From an uncultured Flavobacteriaceae bacterium (GTDB taxonomy: Bacteria > Bacteroidota > Bacteroidia > Flavobacteriales > Flavobacteriaceae), in contig CAJQLB010000002.1 in NCBI GenBank assembly GCA_905479065.1, positions 62,001-126,000 on the forward strand: 64,000 bases of DNA. Reading direction: 5' to 3'. Below, piece after piece: positions 46,375 through 56,143 of this stretch. Position numbers and translations under genes: made by a program. The notes under the pieces were generated by a model. That model saw only the letters and a program-made list of their open reading frames with translations. It was not told the DNA's origin and did no database searches. The stretch's first letter is position 1, and each line of letters opens with the position of its first letter.

Positions 46375-47388
46375 ATGCAAAGTACGCGATCTTTTACTGA
46401 TAAATTATTTTTAATTATAAAAGGTCTAGGAATGGGAGCTGCAAATAAAGTGCCAGGTGTCTCAGGTGGAGTTGTTGCATTTGTTGCAGGATTCTATGAG
46501 GAATTTATATATTCTCTTCAAAAAATCAATGTAAAGGCCTTAAAGTTTTTAATAAATGGTCGTTTCAAAAGTTTTTTCCAATACATAAACGGTCGTTTCT
46601 TATCCCTTCTATTTTTGGGAATGATTGTTAGTTATTTCAGTATTTCAAAATTATTAGATTTTCTCATTGTAAATTATGAACTTTTTGTTTGGAGTGTTTT
46701 TTTTGGAATGATAATAGGTTCAATTTATTATTTGAATAAGGATTTTAAAGAATGGAATACGCCCACACTATTTTCATTAATATTAGGAATAAGTATTGGT
46801 GTGGGTATTAGTTTTTTAGATCCAGCAAAAGAAAACGACAATCTATGGTTTGTTTTTTTTTGTGGTATTATTAGTGTCTCTGGAATGACACTTCCAGGGC
46901 TTTCTGGCTCATTCATTTTAATACTATTAGGGAATTATGTATTGTTATTAGTCGACTCAGTGAACGCTTTATATGATAGCATGATTGATATTTTATCTGG
47001 AAATTTTAACGCGGTCGTAGAACCATTTAGATTAAAAATGATTAAAGTGTTAGCTGTTTTCACACTAGGCTCAGTCACCGGATTAGTGAGTTTTTCACAT
47101 ATTTTAAATTTTGTTTTGAAACGATATAAGGCAATCACTATTTCTATGTTAATGGGTTTTATCGTCGGGTCACTCGGAGTGGTATGGCCATGGAAAAAAA
47201 CAATTTATAAGCTATCTGAATCCGGAGACCTATTATTTGATGGAAACAGTAAAAAAATAGTTGAAAATTACGAACGTTTTCTTCCTGAATTAAATTTAGA
47301 AACTTTCGTTGCTGCATTCTTTATTATAGTCGGTATCTGCTTGGTATTATTTTTAGAGTGGTATGGACACAAAACAAGAAAAAAATAA
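46375..47388 (+). CDS. DUF368 (PopT-type) undecaprenyl-phosphate translocase, copy 2
   Basis: Paralogue of the preceding gene, 337 residues. It keeps both motifs but with changes: MGAANKVPGVSGGVVAF and GMTLPGLSGSFILILLG, so Ala-Asn-Lys replaces Ala-Asp-Val before the first PGVSG. It has about eight membrane helices. The loss of the acidic residue before the motif may alter proton or sodium coupling or the substrate; this is inference. Its stop overlaps the ATG of aroE by one base. Confidence 0.91.
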   Translation: MQSTRSFTDKLFLIIKGLGMGAANKVPGVSGGVVAFVAGFYEEFIYSLQKINVKALKFLINGRFKSFFQYINGRFLSLLFLGMIVSYFSISKLLDFLIVNYELFVWSVFFGMIIGSIYYLNKDFKEWNTPTLFSLILGISIGVGISFLDPAKENDNLWFVFFCGIISVSGMTLPGLSGSFILILLGNYVLLLVDSVNALYDSMIDILSGNFNAVVEPFRLKMIKVLAVFTLGSVTGLVSFSHILNFVLKRYKAITISMLMGFIVGSLGVVWPWKKTIYKLSESGDLLFDGNSKKIVENYERFLPELNLETFVAAFFIIVGICLVLFLEWYGHKTRKK

Positions 47389-48125
47389 TGAAACATACAT
47401 TTGGCCTAATCGGTAGAAACATTAGCTACTCCTTTTCACAAACTTATTTTCAGCATAAATTTGAACGAGAAAATCTTCCACATACATATAAAAATTTTGA
47501 TTTACAGAACCTAAATCAATTTCAACATATGCGTAAAAACAACACTAATTTAAAAGGTCTAAATGTCACGATACCGTACAAAGAAAGTATCATTCCTTTT
47601 CTCGATCAAATTGATGAAAAAGCAACGCTAATAGGCGCGGTAAACACAATTAAAATTTGTGATGATGGCTCCTTAAAGGGCTTTAATACAGATCATGTTG
47701 GTTTTACCGAGTCGATAAAACCTTACTTAATGACGCATCACACACATGCATTAATTTTGGGTACAGGCGGCGCTTCCAAAGCCATAGCATTTGCTCTAAA
47801 AAAATTAAATATTAGCTATTGCTTTGTGTCAAGGAACCCTTCGAACAGTGATATGTTATTATATTCAGAACTTAATGAGAAATTATTAACTAAATACAGT
47901 ATTATCATTAATTGTACCCCATTAGGCACCTACCCAAATATTCAAAATTATCCAGATATTCCTTTTGAAAATATTAATAATAAACATTTACTATTTGATC
48001 TTATTTACAACCCAAAAGAAACTAAATTTATGAACCTAGGAAAATTAAATGGTGCATCAGTGTGTAATGGTATGAAAATGTTAGAAGTACAAGCAGAGGA
48101 GGCTTGGCATATTTGGAATCTCTGA
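47388..48125 (+). CDS. aroE: Shikimate dehydrogenase
   Basis: NADPH-dependent reduction of 3-dehydroshikimate to shikimate for aromatic amino acid synthesis. The 245-residue protein from ATG 47388 starts MKHTFGLIGRNISYSFS, the shikimate-binding start of AroE. The catalytic Lys65 is in NVTIPYKE; GAVNTI and FNTDHVGF follow, and the NADP motif is LGTGGASKAIAF. The C-terminus NGMKMLEVQAEEAWHIW is typical. An in-frame GTG ten codons earlier lies inside the upstream gene and is not favoured. Confidence 0.95.
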   Translation: MKHTFGLIGRNISYSFSQTYFQHKFERENLPHTYKNFDLQNLNQFQHMRKNNTNLKGLNVTIPYKESIIPFLDQIDEKATLIGAVNTIKICDDGSLKGFNTDHVGFTESIKPYLMTHHTHALILGTGGASKAIAFALKKLNISYCFVSRNPSNSDMLLYSELNEKLLTKYSIIINCTPLGTYPNIQNYPDIPFENINNKHLLFDLIYNPKETKFMNLGKLNGASVCNGMKMLEVQAEEAWHIWNL

Positions 48126-48222
48126 TAATCAGAATGTAAAAAGGTTCATTCCTTTTGAAATGAATGTTCTTAGTACTATATTTAAACTTTAATTACAATT
48201 TAGAACCCTAACATTGAAATAA

Positions 48223-50244
48223 ATGTCCGAGAAAGATAACCTGCTCAAAGCAGATGGAAAAAAAGACACAAAAAATACAGCAAGCAGTATAACAGAACCT
48301 CACTCAAGCACTGATTTAGATTCTGTAAATACAGCAGCATCAAATGACCTAACTACCCTTGAAACTTCAGAAACAGAAACGATTTCAGAAGTGAGTGTTC
48401 TGAAAAAAGACATGGCAAAAACAACTGAAAGTGCTGGAGAAACTCTTTCAAAAGTTGAAACTGTAATCGAAGAAATCGAGAACGCTAATGCAAAAGATTC
48501 TGAAAATAGCGAGAGTGTAATACAAGATAAGATTGCAGAAAAAGACTACCACACCATGTCAATGGAAGAACTTGTTGAGGAGTTTGAAAAATTAATGACC
48601 ACAGACAAGATTCGATCTATTCGACGACATGTTGATAACATTCGCAAAGAATTTGACTTAAAGTTCACTGCCCATGTTGACTCAAAAAAAGAAGCATTCC
48701 TAGCTGATGGCGGTAATATTATTGACTTTGAATTCAACAGCCCTTTGAAAACTAATTATAATGTATTACACAAAACATACCGAAACAAACTAAGAGATTT
48801 CTACAAAACTCTTGAATCTTCATTAAAAGTCAATCATTCTAAAAGGCTGGAAATTATTGAAGAAATCAAAGGCCTTTTGAATGTAGAAGAAAACATTAAT
48901 ACCACCTACAAGCATTTCAAACAGCTTCAAGAAGATTGGAAAAATGCAGGACCAATTCCAAGAGACAAGTACAATAATGTTTGGAATAATTACCACCACC
49001 ATGTAGAAAGATTTTATGATTTTTTACATTTAAATCGCGACTTAAGAGACTTAGATTTCAAGCATAATTTAGATCAAAAATTAAAGTTAATTGATCGCGC
49101 CGAAGAATTATCTAAAGATGATAACAGCAACCGAGCGTTTCGAGAATTACAGGCGTTACATAAAATTTGGAAAGAAGAGTTAGGGCCGGTAGAAAGGGAG
49201 CGACGAGAAGAAATATGGGAACGTTTTAGTGCAGCAACCAAATTAATCCATGAAAAACGTCAACTTTATTTCAAAGAAGTAGACAAAGTTTATGAAAAAA
49301 ATCTTGAATTAAAATGCGACATCATAAATCAAATAGATGCTATAACATCCAATGATTCAAATAATCATTCTGCGTGGCAGAAAAAAATAAAACAAATTGA
49401 AAACCTAAGGTCGTCTTTTTTTAACGCCGGGAAAGTCCCCATAAAAGTCAATGAAGAGACTTGGGCAAAATTTAAAGAATCTGTTAGAGCTTTCAATCGA
49501 AAGAAAAATTCATTTTACAAAAGCTTAAAAAAAGATCAATACCAAAATCTTCAAAAGAAATTAGAGCTGATTAAAATTGCTGAAGAGAATAAAAGTAATT
49601 CAGACTTTTCAGTAACCACACCATTAATGAAAAAAATACAAAACGATTGGAAAAAAATTGGCCATGTTCCACGTCGTGAAAGTGATAAAATATGGAATCA
49701 ATTTAAAACAGCTTGTAACTTCTACTTTGATAAGCTTAATGAATCAAAAAACACCGTTAATAAAGAAGAATTAGAAGCATTAGAAAAGAAGATTGAGCTC
49801 TTAGAAAAGACTAAAAAAATCAAAATTACAGATGACAAGACAGCTAATATTCAGCAAATAAATGATCATATCAACACTTGGAAAGCCATAGGTCATGTCC
49901 CTTACAATAAAAGAGCAATTAACAAAAAATTCAATACTGTAATTGAAAGTATATTTAATAAACTTGATATAAGTAAAAATGAATCTGAATTACTCAAGTA
50001 TAACCACAAAATAGCAAACTTATCGAGTGATAAGCGGTCTCTTGACAATGAGCATAATTTTATTAGAAAGAAAATTGATGAAGTCAAGGGAGAAATCAAT
50101 CAGTTAGAAAATAATTTACAATTTTTCTCAAATGTAAAGGATGATAACCCTCTTGTTAAGGACGTTCACAAGAATATTAAAAAACATAAAGACGCGTTAG
50201 AACTTTGGAAGGAAAAATTAAAACAAATAAAGCAATTTTATTAA
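48223..50244 (+). CDS. DUF349 repeat protein
   Basis: Protein of 673 residues. Residues 1-110 are Ser/Thr/Glu-rich and probably disordered. Five DUF349 helical units follow, each with a conserved Trp and a GxVPR-like turn: QEDWKNAGPIPRDKYNNVW, HKIWKEELGPVERERREEIW, FNAGKVPIKVNEETW, NDWKKIGHVPRRESDKIW and INTWKAIGHVPYNKRAINK. A coiled-coil tail ends the protein. DUF349 proteins are common in Bacteroidota and have no settled function. It is transcribed towards mazG with 45 bases between stops. Confidence 0.88.
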   Translation: MSEKDNLLKADGKKDTKNTASSITEPHSSTDLDSVNTAASNDLTTLETSETETISEVSVLKKDMAKTTESAGETLSKVETVIEEIENANAKDSENSESVIQDKIAEKDYHTMSMEELVEEFEKLMTTDKIRSIRRHVDNIRKEFDLKFTAHVDSKKEAFLADGGNIIDFEFNSPLKTNYNVLHKTYRNKLRDFYKTLESSLKVNHSKRLEIIEEIKGLLNVEENINTTYKHFKQLQEDWKNAGPIPRDKYNNVWNNYHHHVERFYDFLHLNRDLRDLDFKHNLDQKLKLIDRAEELSKDDNSNRAFRELQALHKIWKEELGPVERERREEIWERFSAATKLIHEKRQLYFKEVDKVYEKNLELKCDIINQIDAITSNDSNNHSAWQKKIKQIENLRSSFFNAGKVPIKVNEETWAKFKESVRAFNRKKNSFYKSLKKDQYQNLQKKLELIKIAEENKSNSDFSVTTPLMKKIQNDWKKIGHVPRRESDKIWNQFKTACNFYFDKLNESKNTVNKEELEALEKKIELLEKTKKIKITDDKTANIQQINDHINTWKAIGHVPYNKRAINKKFNTVIESIFNKLDISKNESELLKYNHKIANLSSDKRSLDNEHNFIRKKIDEVKGEINQLENNLQFFSNVKDDNPLVKDVHKNIKKHKDALELWKEKLKQIKQFY

Positions 50245-50289
50245 TTTTAGACATTAGTTGACTTAGGGTATAACAGAGTTTTATCTTTA

Positions 50290-51066
50290 CTAAATCCCTT
50301 TGGCTTCCTCCCAAAAAACATCCATTTCGTTCAAGGTCATATCGTTTAAGGATCTTTTCATCTCTTTTGCTTTATCCTCAAGAAACTGAAATCTTCTTAT
50401 GAATTTTTTATTAGTTAGCTCGAGTGCATTTTCGGGATTTATACCTATGGAACGCGCATAATTAATTAATGAAAACAGGACATCACCAAATTCCTTTTCC
50501 ATAGAAACTTTATTACTAGCATCAAGCTCTATTTTAAACTCTTCAAGTTCCTCTTGAACCTTTTCCCAAACTTGGTTTGAGTTTTCCCAATCAAACCCAA
50601 CACCAGCTACTTTTTCTTGAATTCTACTAGCTTTAACCAAAGCAGGTAAACTTCTTGGCACACCCTCTAGTACACTAGCTTTGCCTTCTTTCAGCTTCAA
50701 TTGTTCCCAATTCTCCTTTACTTCTGCCTCATTTGAGACTTTTAAATCACCATAAACATGAGGATGCCTATGGATTAATTTTTCACAGATAGAGTTTGCT
50801 ACATCAGCGATATCAAAAGTTTTTGTTTCACTTGCAATTTTAGAATAGAATACAATATGTAATAATAAATCTCCTAATTCATTTTTTACTTGTTCTAAAT
50901 TATCGTCTAAAATCGCATCACCAAGTTCGTAAGTTTCTTCTATGGTGAGGTGACGAAGTGATTGCATGGTTTGTTTCTTGTCCCAAGGGCATTCCTCCCT
51001 TAGCTCATCCATAATTGTAAGAAGTCTATCAAATGCCTTTAACTGTTTTGCTCTTCTTTGATTCAT
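50290..51066 (-). CDS. mazG: Nucleoside triphosphate pyrophosphohydrolase MazG
   Basis: Hydrolyses (d)NTPs to monophosphates and pyrophosphate, cleaning aberrant nucleotides. The 258-residue protein has the duplicated MazG fold: the first half with CPWDKKQTMQSLRHLTIEETYEL cut here as CPWDKKQ and EETYELGDAI then NELGDLLLHI, the second half with EELEEFKIEL and EKEFGDVLFSLIN. Both EExxE/ExxD metal sites are visible. It has its own -7 element 18 bases upstream. Confidence 0.95.
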   Translation of the reverse strand: MNQRRAKQLKAFDRLLTIMDELREECPWDKKQTMQSLRHLTIEETYELGDAILDDNLEQVKNELGDLLLHIVFYSKIASETKTFDIADVANSICEKLIHRHPHVYGDLKVSNEAEVKENWEQLKLKEGKASVLEGVPRSLPALVKASRIQEKVAGVGFDWENSNQVWEKVQEELEEFKIELDASNKVSMEKEFGDVLFSLINYARSIGINPENALELTNKKFIRRFQFLEDKAKEMKRSLNDMTLNEMDVFWEEAKGI

Positions 51067-51083
51067 AAGGATTACTTTTTGTA

Positions 51084-51091
51084 CAAAAGTA
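51084..51091 (-). promoter_or_regulatory. -7 element for mazG
   Basis: Minus-strand TACTTTTG, perfect TAnnTTTG, 17 bases ahead of the mazG ATG. No -33 TTG at the usual spacing. Confidence 0.55.
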
Positions 51092-51135
51092 ACTGAATAT
51101 TACGAAGTTTAATGACTTTTTATTAAGACTAAATT

Positions 51136-52221
51136 TCACTTCAATTTTCTAAGAAACCATTTTTTAAAGCGATAGAGGGTTGGTAATGGATCTTGACAAA
51201 TTTCACAGAGATCTGTATTATTTCTAATAAAATTAAAATTAATTAATTTTAAAGGCTTTTTTAACAACCCCTTGTGCTTAATGAAAATTAAGTTTTTGTA
51301 TTTGTTTTTAGACAGTGAAAACCCTAATGATCTATTGATTAATTCTAGTGGAAAATTGACCCCTGCTGCCTTTGAAGCTTCAGTAGAGCCCCAAAATCGC
51401 CCATTGATTTCAAGAATTTTGTACTCATTTTGAATACTATCGAATCTGAGGTCTATGTGTGCAATACCATTCCAATTTAAAGACTTTAAGACTCTAGAAA
51501 CCACACATAAAACATCGCTGTTGTCAACAAAAGAAACTCCTAATTGAGGTGCGTACGGAACGTCTGAGCTCAGGTATTCCTCCTGAATCGTATAGGTTAA
51601 AATCTCTCCATTTTCACAGAGAACACTACAATCTATATCAAAACCATCAATATATTCCTGAATCAACAATTCCTCATTGTGGGTTGAAGACGAGATATAA
51701 CTCAACAACTCTCTTTCAAAATTAAATCTTAAAATTCCTTCCCCTCCTTTTGAATCTAAAGGTTTAACTAACACAGGATACTTCATATCATTCATTACTT
51801 GATTAATTGATATTGAGAGAACTTGTGATTTTGGTGTAGGAAAATTATTTAAAATTAAATAATTGTAAAGATGCTTTTTATTTATTGCTGTTAAATACGG
51901 TTTTAAATCAGGTAGTAATATCATTTTCACAGAGCTGTCCAGGTAATTTTTATTAGTAATTAAAAATTTTGACATTTCCTCAGCAATTGGCAATACCAAA
52001 TCAATTTTTAGTAATCTAATCATCTTGTTAATTTCTAACAATTGATCAGTACCTCTGATGGTGCTAAAAGATTTTATGTGCCTAGAATATCTTGCAGCAG
52101 TTTGTGTAGTTTTTGAAAGGAGGTGCAAATGATAATTTTTGTGATCCTTAAGACATCGTATAACATTGATTGTCCAAGTACTTTCCCCGTCTGGGATTAA
52201 TATGTTTATGTCTTGGCTCAT
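51136..52221 (-). CDS. ATP-grasp protein of unknown substrate
   Basis: Carboxylate-amine/thiol ligase fold of 361 residues. A Rossmann-like pre-ATP-grasp domain occupies about residues 1-110. The ATP-grasp follows: YPVLVKPLDSKGGEGI (nucleotide-binding Lys and glycine loop), LLIQEYIDGFDIDCSVL and the metal-binding IAHIDLRFD with ILEINGRFWGS. It resembles PylC/CarB-like ligases often found in surface-glycan or peptide biosynthetic loci, yet here it stands alone among housekeeping genes. The C-terminus has LCEICQDPLPTLYRFKKW, with a CxxC pair. The product is unknown. Confidence 0.82.
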   Translation of the reverse strand: MSQDINILIPDGESTWTINVIRCLKDHKNYHLHLLSKTTQTAARYSRHIKSFSTIRGTDQLLEINKMIRLLKIDLVLPIAEEMSKFLITNKNYLDSSVKMILLPDLKPYLTAINKKHLYNYLILNNFPTPKSQVLSISINQVMNDMKYPVLVKPLDSKGGEGILRFNFERELLSYISSSTHNEELLIQEYIDGFDIDCSVLCENGEILTYTIQEEYLSSDVPYAPQLGVSFVDNSDVLCVVSRVLKSLNWNGIAHIDLRFDSIQNEYKILEINGRFWGSTEASKAAGVNFPLELINRSLGFSLSKNKYKNLIFIKHKGLLKKPLKLINFNFIRNNTDLCEICQDPLPTLYRFKKWFLRKLK

Positions 52222-52294
52222 TGTAGTTTTAGAATACGGGGGTCACAAATTTCTAAATTATATCTCAATTAAAATTACGAAAATGTAAGGATTG

Positions 52295-53236
52295 TTAAAG
52301 ATTACCTATATCGAGTTTAGAATGATTAAATTCTGAAACAATCTCAAAAACAATTTCTTTAACTGATTTGACATCGTTAATCATTCCAACGATTTGTCCA
52401 ATCTCTAGCTCACCATCTTCTATATTACCCTCAAACATCCCCTTTTTTGCCCTAGCTCTACCCAAGAAAGCCTTTAATTCTTCACTATTTGGAGCTAACT
52501 TGTAAAGGGCTTGTAAGTCGTGATAAAATTTATTTTTTAATAGTCTTACAGGAGTTAATTCTTTTAAGGTTAATTCAGTATCTCCCTCCCCTGCATTGAC
52601 AACCGCCTCTTTAAAAGCAGGATGTGCAGAACTTTCGTGACTCGCAACGAACCTACTTCCTATTTGAACTCCATCGGCGCCCAAAATCATGGAAGCCAAC
52701 ATAGCTTTACCACTGGCAATTCCACCGGCTGCTATTATTGGAATATGTATTTTTTCTTTTATCATTGGGATTAAGGTAAACGTTGTTGTCTCTTCCCTTC
52801 CATTATGCCCTCCTGCTTCAAATCCTTCAGCAACGATGGCATTTACTCCAGCCTCTTTAGACTTTAAAGCAAATTTTAAACTACTTACTACATGCACAAC
52901 TATGATCCCTTTGTCCTGTAACCATTTTGTCCATGTGTTTGGATTTCCAGCAGAAGTGAAAACAATCCTGACACCCTCTTCAACAATAATGTTCATGATT
53001 TCGTCTATGTTCGGATACAACAAGGGAACATTTACACCAAACGGTTTAAGCGTCGCTTGTTTACATTTTCTAATGTGCTCTCTCAATATATCGGGATACA
53101 TACTACCAGCTCCAATTAAGCCTAATATTCCTGCATTACTAGACGCAGAGGCTAATTTCCAACCACTATTCCAAACCATTCCAGCTTGAATAATAGGATA
53201 TTTTATATTAAAAAGTTCTGTGATTTTATTATTCAT
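52295..53236 (-). CDS. FMN-dependent nitronate monooxygenase/FabK-like oxidoreductase
   Basis: TIM-barrel flavoprotein of 313 residues. It begins ITELFNIKYPIIQAGMVWN, the family start, and has VNAIVAEGFEAGGHNG (catalytic-His region), IPIIAAGGIASGKAML and GADGVQIGSRF (phosphate-binding end of the barrel). The family includes nitronate monooxygenases and enoyl-ACP reductase FabK. HNGRE and the lack of other FabK landmarks favour the former, but this is not certain. It starts immediately after the subtilase stop with no gap, suggesting co-transcription with mnmA and the protease. Confidence 0.88.
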   Translation of the reverse strand: MNNKITELFNIKYPIIQAGMVWNSGWKLASASSNAGILGLIGAGSMYPDILREHIRKCKQATLKPFGVNVPLLYPNIDEIMNIIVEEGVRIVFTSAGNPNTWTKWLQDKGIIVVHVVSSLKFALKSKEAGVNAIVAEGFEAGGHNGREETTTFTLIPMIKEKIHIPIIAAGGIASGKAMLASMILGADGVQIGSRFVASHESSAHPAFKEAVVNAGEGDTELTLKELTPVRLLKNKFYHDLQALYKLAPNSEELKAFLGRARAKKGMFEGNIEDGELEIGQIVGMINDVKSVKEIVFEIVSEFNHSKLDIGNL

Positions 53237-54844
53237 TTACTCTTTTAAAATTTTAAAAGAAGTAGTGTTCAAATCTTCAGTTTGTATAATTAAAAAATAA
53301 ATACCACTCGCGAGATCTTGAAGATTGATACGATTAAATTGGCTAACTGATTTTTCAATTATCATTTTACCCATCACATCAACTACATACATTTGAGCTG
53401 TTTCAAGATTATTTGGTAACCTTACATCTAAAAACACTTTAACGGGGTTCGAGGAAACAACAATGTTATCTTGATTATTATTTTGATTGCTGAGTGCAGT
53501 CACCAATGAGGCACCAAAATCTGGAATTCCATAACCCAACAAATAATCCGGAAGTGTAAATTGATTACTAGATTCCCGAACGAGTTGCATTATTTGTGCA
53601 TTCGTAAAGTCCGGAAGTGCTTGCATAAGGCATGCCAATGCCCCTGCCATAATCGGAGAGCTAAACGAAGTCCCACTATTTTGAATAATAAGATCATTAG
53701 GACCAATCACAAACGTTGACTTACCCCTAGCTACCACATCTGGTTTTTGAGTTGGCTGTATAGCACTTCCAACTGAACTAAAAGAGGCATAAATTCCATT
53801 TTCATCAACAGCGCCAATACTAAAAACTCCGGCAGCATCTGCGGGTGCATTTACACCAGAAGCTCCTGAATTACCTGCAGAATTCACTAATAAAAGACCT
53901 TTTTCAAAAGCTATATTAGCCCCTCTTGTTATGAAGGCTGAATTCCCGTCTAAATCCGAACTTGAATGACTGTAATTGGGATTATCGTAACCTTTATAGC
54001 CTAGCGATGTATTGATGATATCTACACCTAGGCTGTCGGCTCGCTCAGCTGCTTCAACCCAATAACTTTCTTCAACAGGAGTTTCTTGTTCAGCCTCTTC
54101 AGTTCTAAAAACATAATACGAGGCATCAGGTGCTGTACCCACAAATTGATTGTCAACATATCCTGCCATGGTACTCAATACTTTCGTGCCATGATTATTG
54201 CCGGTGTAATCATAAATATTTGCAGTTCTGTTGATAAAATCATAACCACCAAATAAACGGCCTGCATCTCTTATTCGTTCAAAAGCATTCATCGTATTGA
54301 CATTGGGAAAGCCTGAATCTAAAACTGCAATGATGATGCCATCTCCTGTGTAATCCAGGACATGTAGGTCATCAACATTAATCATGTCTATTTGATTTTG
54401 CGTATTACCATAATCGAAATTTACGAACGTCTCTTCAATTTCAAACTTATTATTTGAATGATTAATTTGATTTGAAATCATATTCATACTGTCATCAGCA
54501 AAATCAATTGAAGCTACGAAGTCAAAATTTAAAAGTTCATTGATATCAGATTGACTTCCTATAACATGAACAGCATTGAACCATTTCGACTTAGCTTTTA
54601 CCTCAATCCCTGATGATAATTCAATCTGCGACTTGTAAGATTCATTTAAAGGAACGTCGCGCTCATCTATGCTTATATTATGTTTTGTTTTTCGGTCAAT
54701 AGCTCTAGACGTAAGAATTGTCAGTGGATTATTTATAGATGCAGTAACATTTTCCTTATCCGTGAAATAAATCCAAGCATGTTCCTGGGCGAGCAAAACA
54801 CTCGGGACTTTTAAAAGAATTAATACTATTAATATCTTTTTCAT
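53237..54844 (-). CDS. Subtilase (S8) with type IX secretion sorting domain
   Basis: Secreted serine protease of 535 residues. It has a signal peptide (1-20, ending LLAQE), an N-terminal inhibitor-like region, and the catalytic domain with Asp176 (IIAVLDSG), His218 (GNNHGTKV) and Ser393 (GTSFSSPIMAG), plus oxyanion Asn325 in SAGNSG. The last 80 residues (PVKVFLDVRLP through GIYFLII) form a C-terminal sorting domain of the T9SS type A kind, ending SFKILKE. It should be carried across the outer membrane and attached or released. It lies between mnmA and the nitronate monooxygenase-like gene. Confidence 0.95.
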   Translation of the reverse strand: MKKILIVLILLKVPSVLLAQEHAWIYFTDKENVTASINNPLTILTSRAIDRKTKHNISIDERDVPLNESYKSQIELSSGIEVKAKSKWFNAVHVIGSQSDINELLNFDFVASIDFADDSMNMISNQINHSNNKFEIEETFVNFDYGNTQNQIDMINVDDLHVLDYTGDGIIIAVLDSGFPNVNTMNAFERIRDAGRLFGGYDFINRTANIYDYTGNNHGTKVLSTMAGYVDNQFVGTAPDASYYVFRTEEAEQETPVEESYWVEAAERADSLGVDIINTSLGYKGYDNPNYSHSSSDLDGNSAFITRGANIAFEKGLLLVNSAGNSGASGVNAPADAAGVFSIGAVDENGIYASFSSVGSAIQPTQKPDVVARGKSTFVIGPNDLIIQNSGTSFSSPIMAGALACLMQALPDFTNAQIMQLVRESSNQFTLPDYLLGYGIPDFGASLVTALSNQNNNQDNIVVSSNPVKVFLDVRLPNNLETAQMYVVDVMGKMIIEKSVSQFNRINLQDLASGIYFLIIQTEDLNTTSFKILKE

Positions 54845-54868
54845 TTTTTTTGCTTTAGTTACTGCAAT

Positions 54869-56056
54869 TTAAGCAATTACACCTGAACCAACTAATTCAT
54901 TGTGAAGGTACCACGCTACAAATTGGCCCTCTGTAATCGCAGATTGCTCTGTTTCAAATGAAACATATAAACCATGGTCAACCTTGAAAATTTGAGCTTT
55001 TTGTAACGGTTGTCTGTATCTAATGCGTGCCATGACGTGCAAATGATCTCCTTTATTTAATCGAAGATCTTCTCGGACCCAATGCAATTCCTTGTTCTCA
55101 ACAAATAGTGTTGATTTGAACAAGCCAGGATGATTATTTCCGCGACCAACATAGATAATATTGTCGTTTACATCTGTTTCTATAACATATAAAGGTTGTG
55201 TGGTTCCTCCAACACCGAGACCTTTACGTTGACCTTTGGTAAAATAGTGAGCACCTTGATGTTTACCAACAATTATTCCATCAGACTGAGAATATATAAT
55301 CTTGCGTGATTTAGAAATAAGCGCTTTCTCTATTGATTGCCAGCCTTTCTTTTGATTTTGATAGCCTTTGTAATTAGTTGGGATTTCTACGATAACCCCT
55401 TCCTTTGGTTTTAATTTTTGCTGTAAAAATTCTGGAAGTTTTACTTTTCCTATGAAACACAATCCTTGAGAATCTCTCTTTTCTGCTGTGATTAAATTTT
55501 CTTTTTGAGCGATACGTCGAACTTCAGATTTTAAAAGACTTCCTAGTGGAAATAATGTTTTAGACAATTGGATTTGTGACAGTTGACACAAAAAGTAAGA
55601 TTGATCTTTAGTGTCGTCCTGACCAGCAAACAGTTGATATATTTGTACGCCGTTTTTTTTAAAAGATTTTTTTCTACAATAATGACCAGTTGCAACATAA
55701 TCAGCACCAAGATTTAAAGCAATATTCATAAAAACGTCAAATTTTATTTCTCGATTACAAAGAATATCCGGATTTGGAGTTCGACCAAGTGCATATTCGT
55801 TAAACATATAATCGACAATGCGTTTCTTATATTCTTTGCTTAGGTCAACTGTCTGAAAAGGTATGCCTAATTTTTCGGCCACAAGCATGGCATCATTACT
55901 ATCTTCTAACCAAGGACATTCATTTGAAATGGTGACAGAATCATCATGCCAATTTTTCATAAACAATCCGATAACATGATAACCTTGCTCCTTTAACAAA
56001 AAGGCTGCAACACTTGAATCTACACCGCCAGATAAACCTACGACAACCGTTTTCAT
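54869..56056 (-). CDS. mnmA: tRNA 2-thiouridylase MnmA
   Basis: Adds sulfur to U34 of tRNA Lys, Glu and Gln. The 395-residue protein has the P-loop SGGVDSS at residues 9-15, the two catalytic cysteines Cys100 ([12 protein letters not shown]) and Cys200 ([11 protein letters not shown]), [11 protein letters not shown] and the late [13 protein letters not shown]. It is of normal length. The -7 element TATCTTTG lies 17 bases before the ATG. The subtilase gene follows after 24 bases. Confidence 0.97.
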   Translation of the reverse strand: MKTVVVGLSGGVDSSVAAFLLKEQGYHVIGLFMKNWHDDSVTISNECPWLEDSNDAMLVAEKLGIPFQTVDLSKEYKKRIVDYMFNEYALGRTPNPDILCNREIKFDVFMNIALNLGADYVATGHYCRKKSFKKNGVQIYQLFAGQDDTKDQSYFLCQLSQIQLSKTLFPLGSLLKSEVRRIAQKENLITAEKRDSQGLCFIGKVKLPEFLQQKLKPKEGVIVEIPTNYKGYQNQKKGWQSIEKALISKSRKIIYSQSDGIIVGKHQGAHYFTKGQRKGLGVGGTTQPLYVIETDVNDNIIYVGRGNNHPGLFKSTLFVENKELHWVREDLRLNKGDHLHVMARIRYRQPLQKAQIFKVDHGLYVSFETEQSAITEGQFVAWYLHNELVGSGVIA

Positions 56057-56073
56057 TGCTTTTTTATAAGTTA

Positions 56074-56081
56074 CAAAGATA
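56074..56081 (-). promoter_or_regulatory. -7 element for mnmA
   Basis: Minus-strand TATCTTTG, perfect TAnnTTTG, 17 bases before the mnmA ATG. No -33 TTG at the usual spacing. Confidence 0.55.
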
Positions 56082-56143
56082 CATGTTTAACTCTTTAAGA
56101 AAGGCTAATTTTCATGTTCATGTCAAAAATTTTAAGATTTATT

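Noticed and set aside
47358-47387. GTG extension of aroE inside the upstream DUF368 gene
   Set aside because: The ATG at 47388 gives the canonical MKHTFGLIGR start; the extension is just coding overlap.
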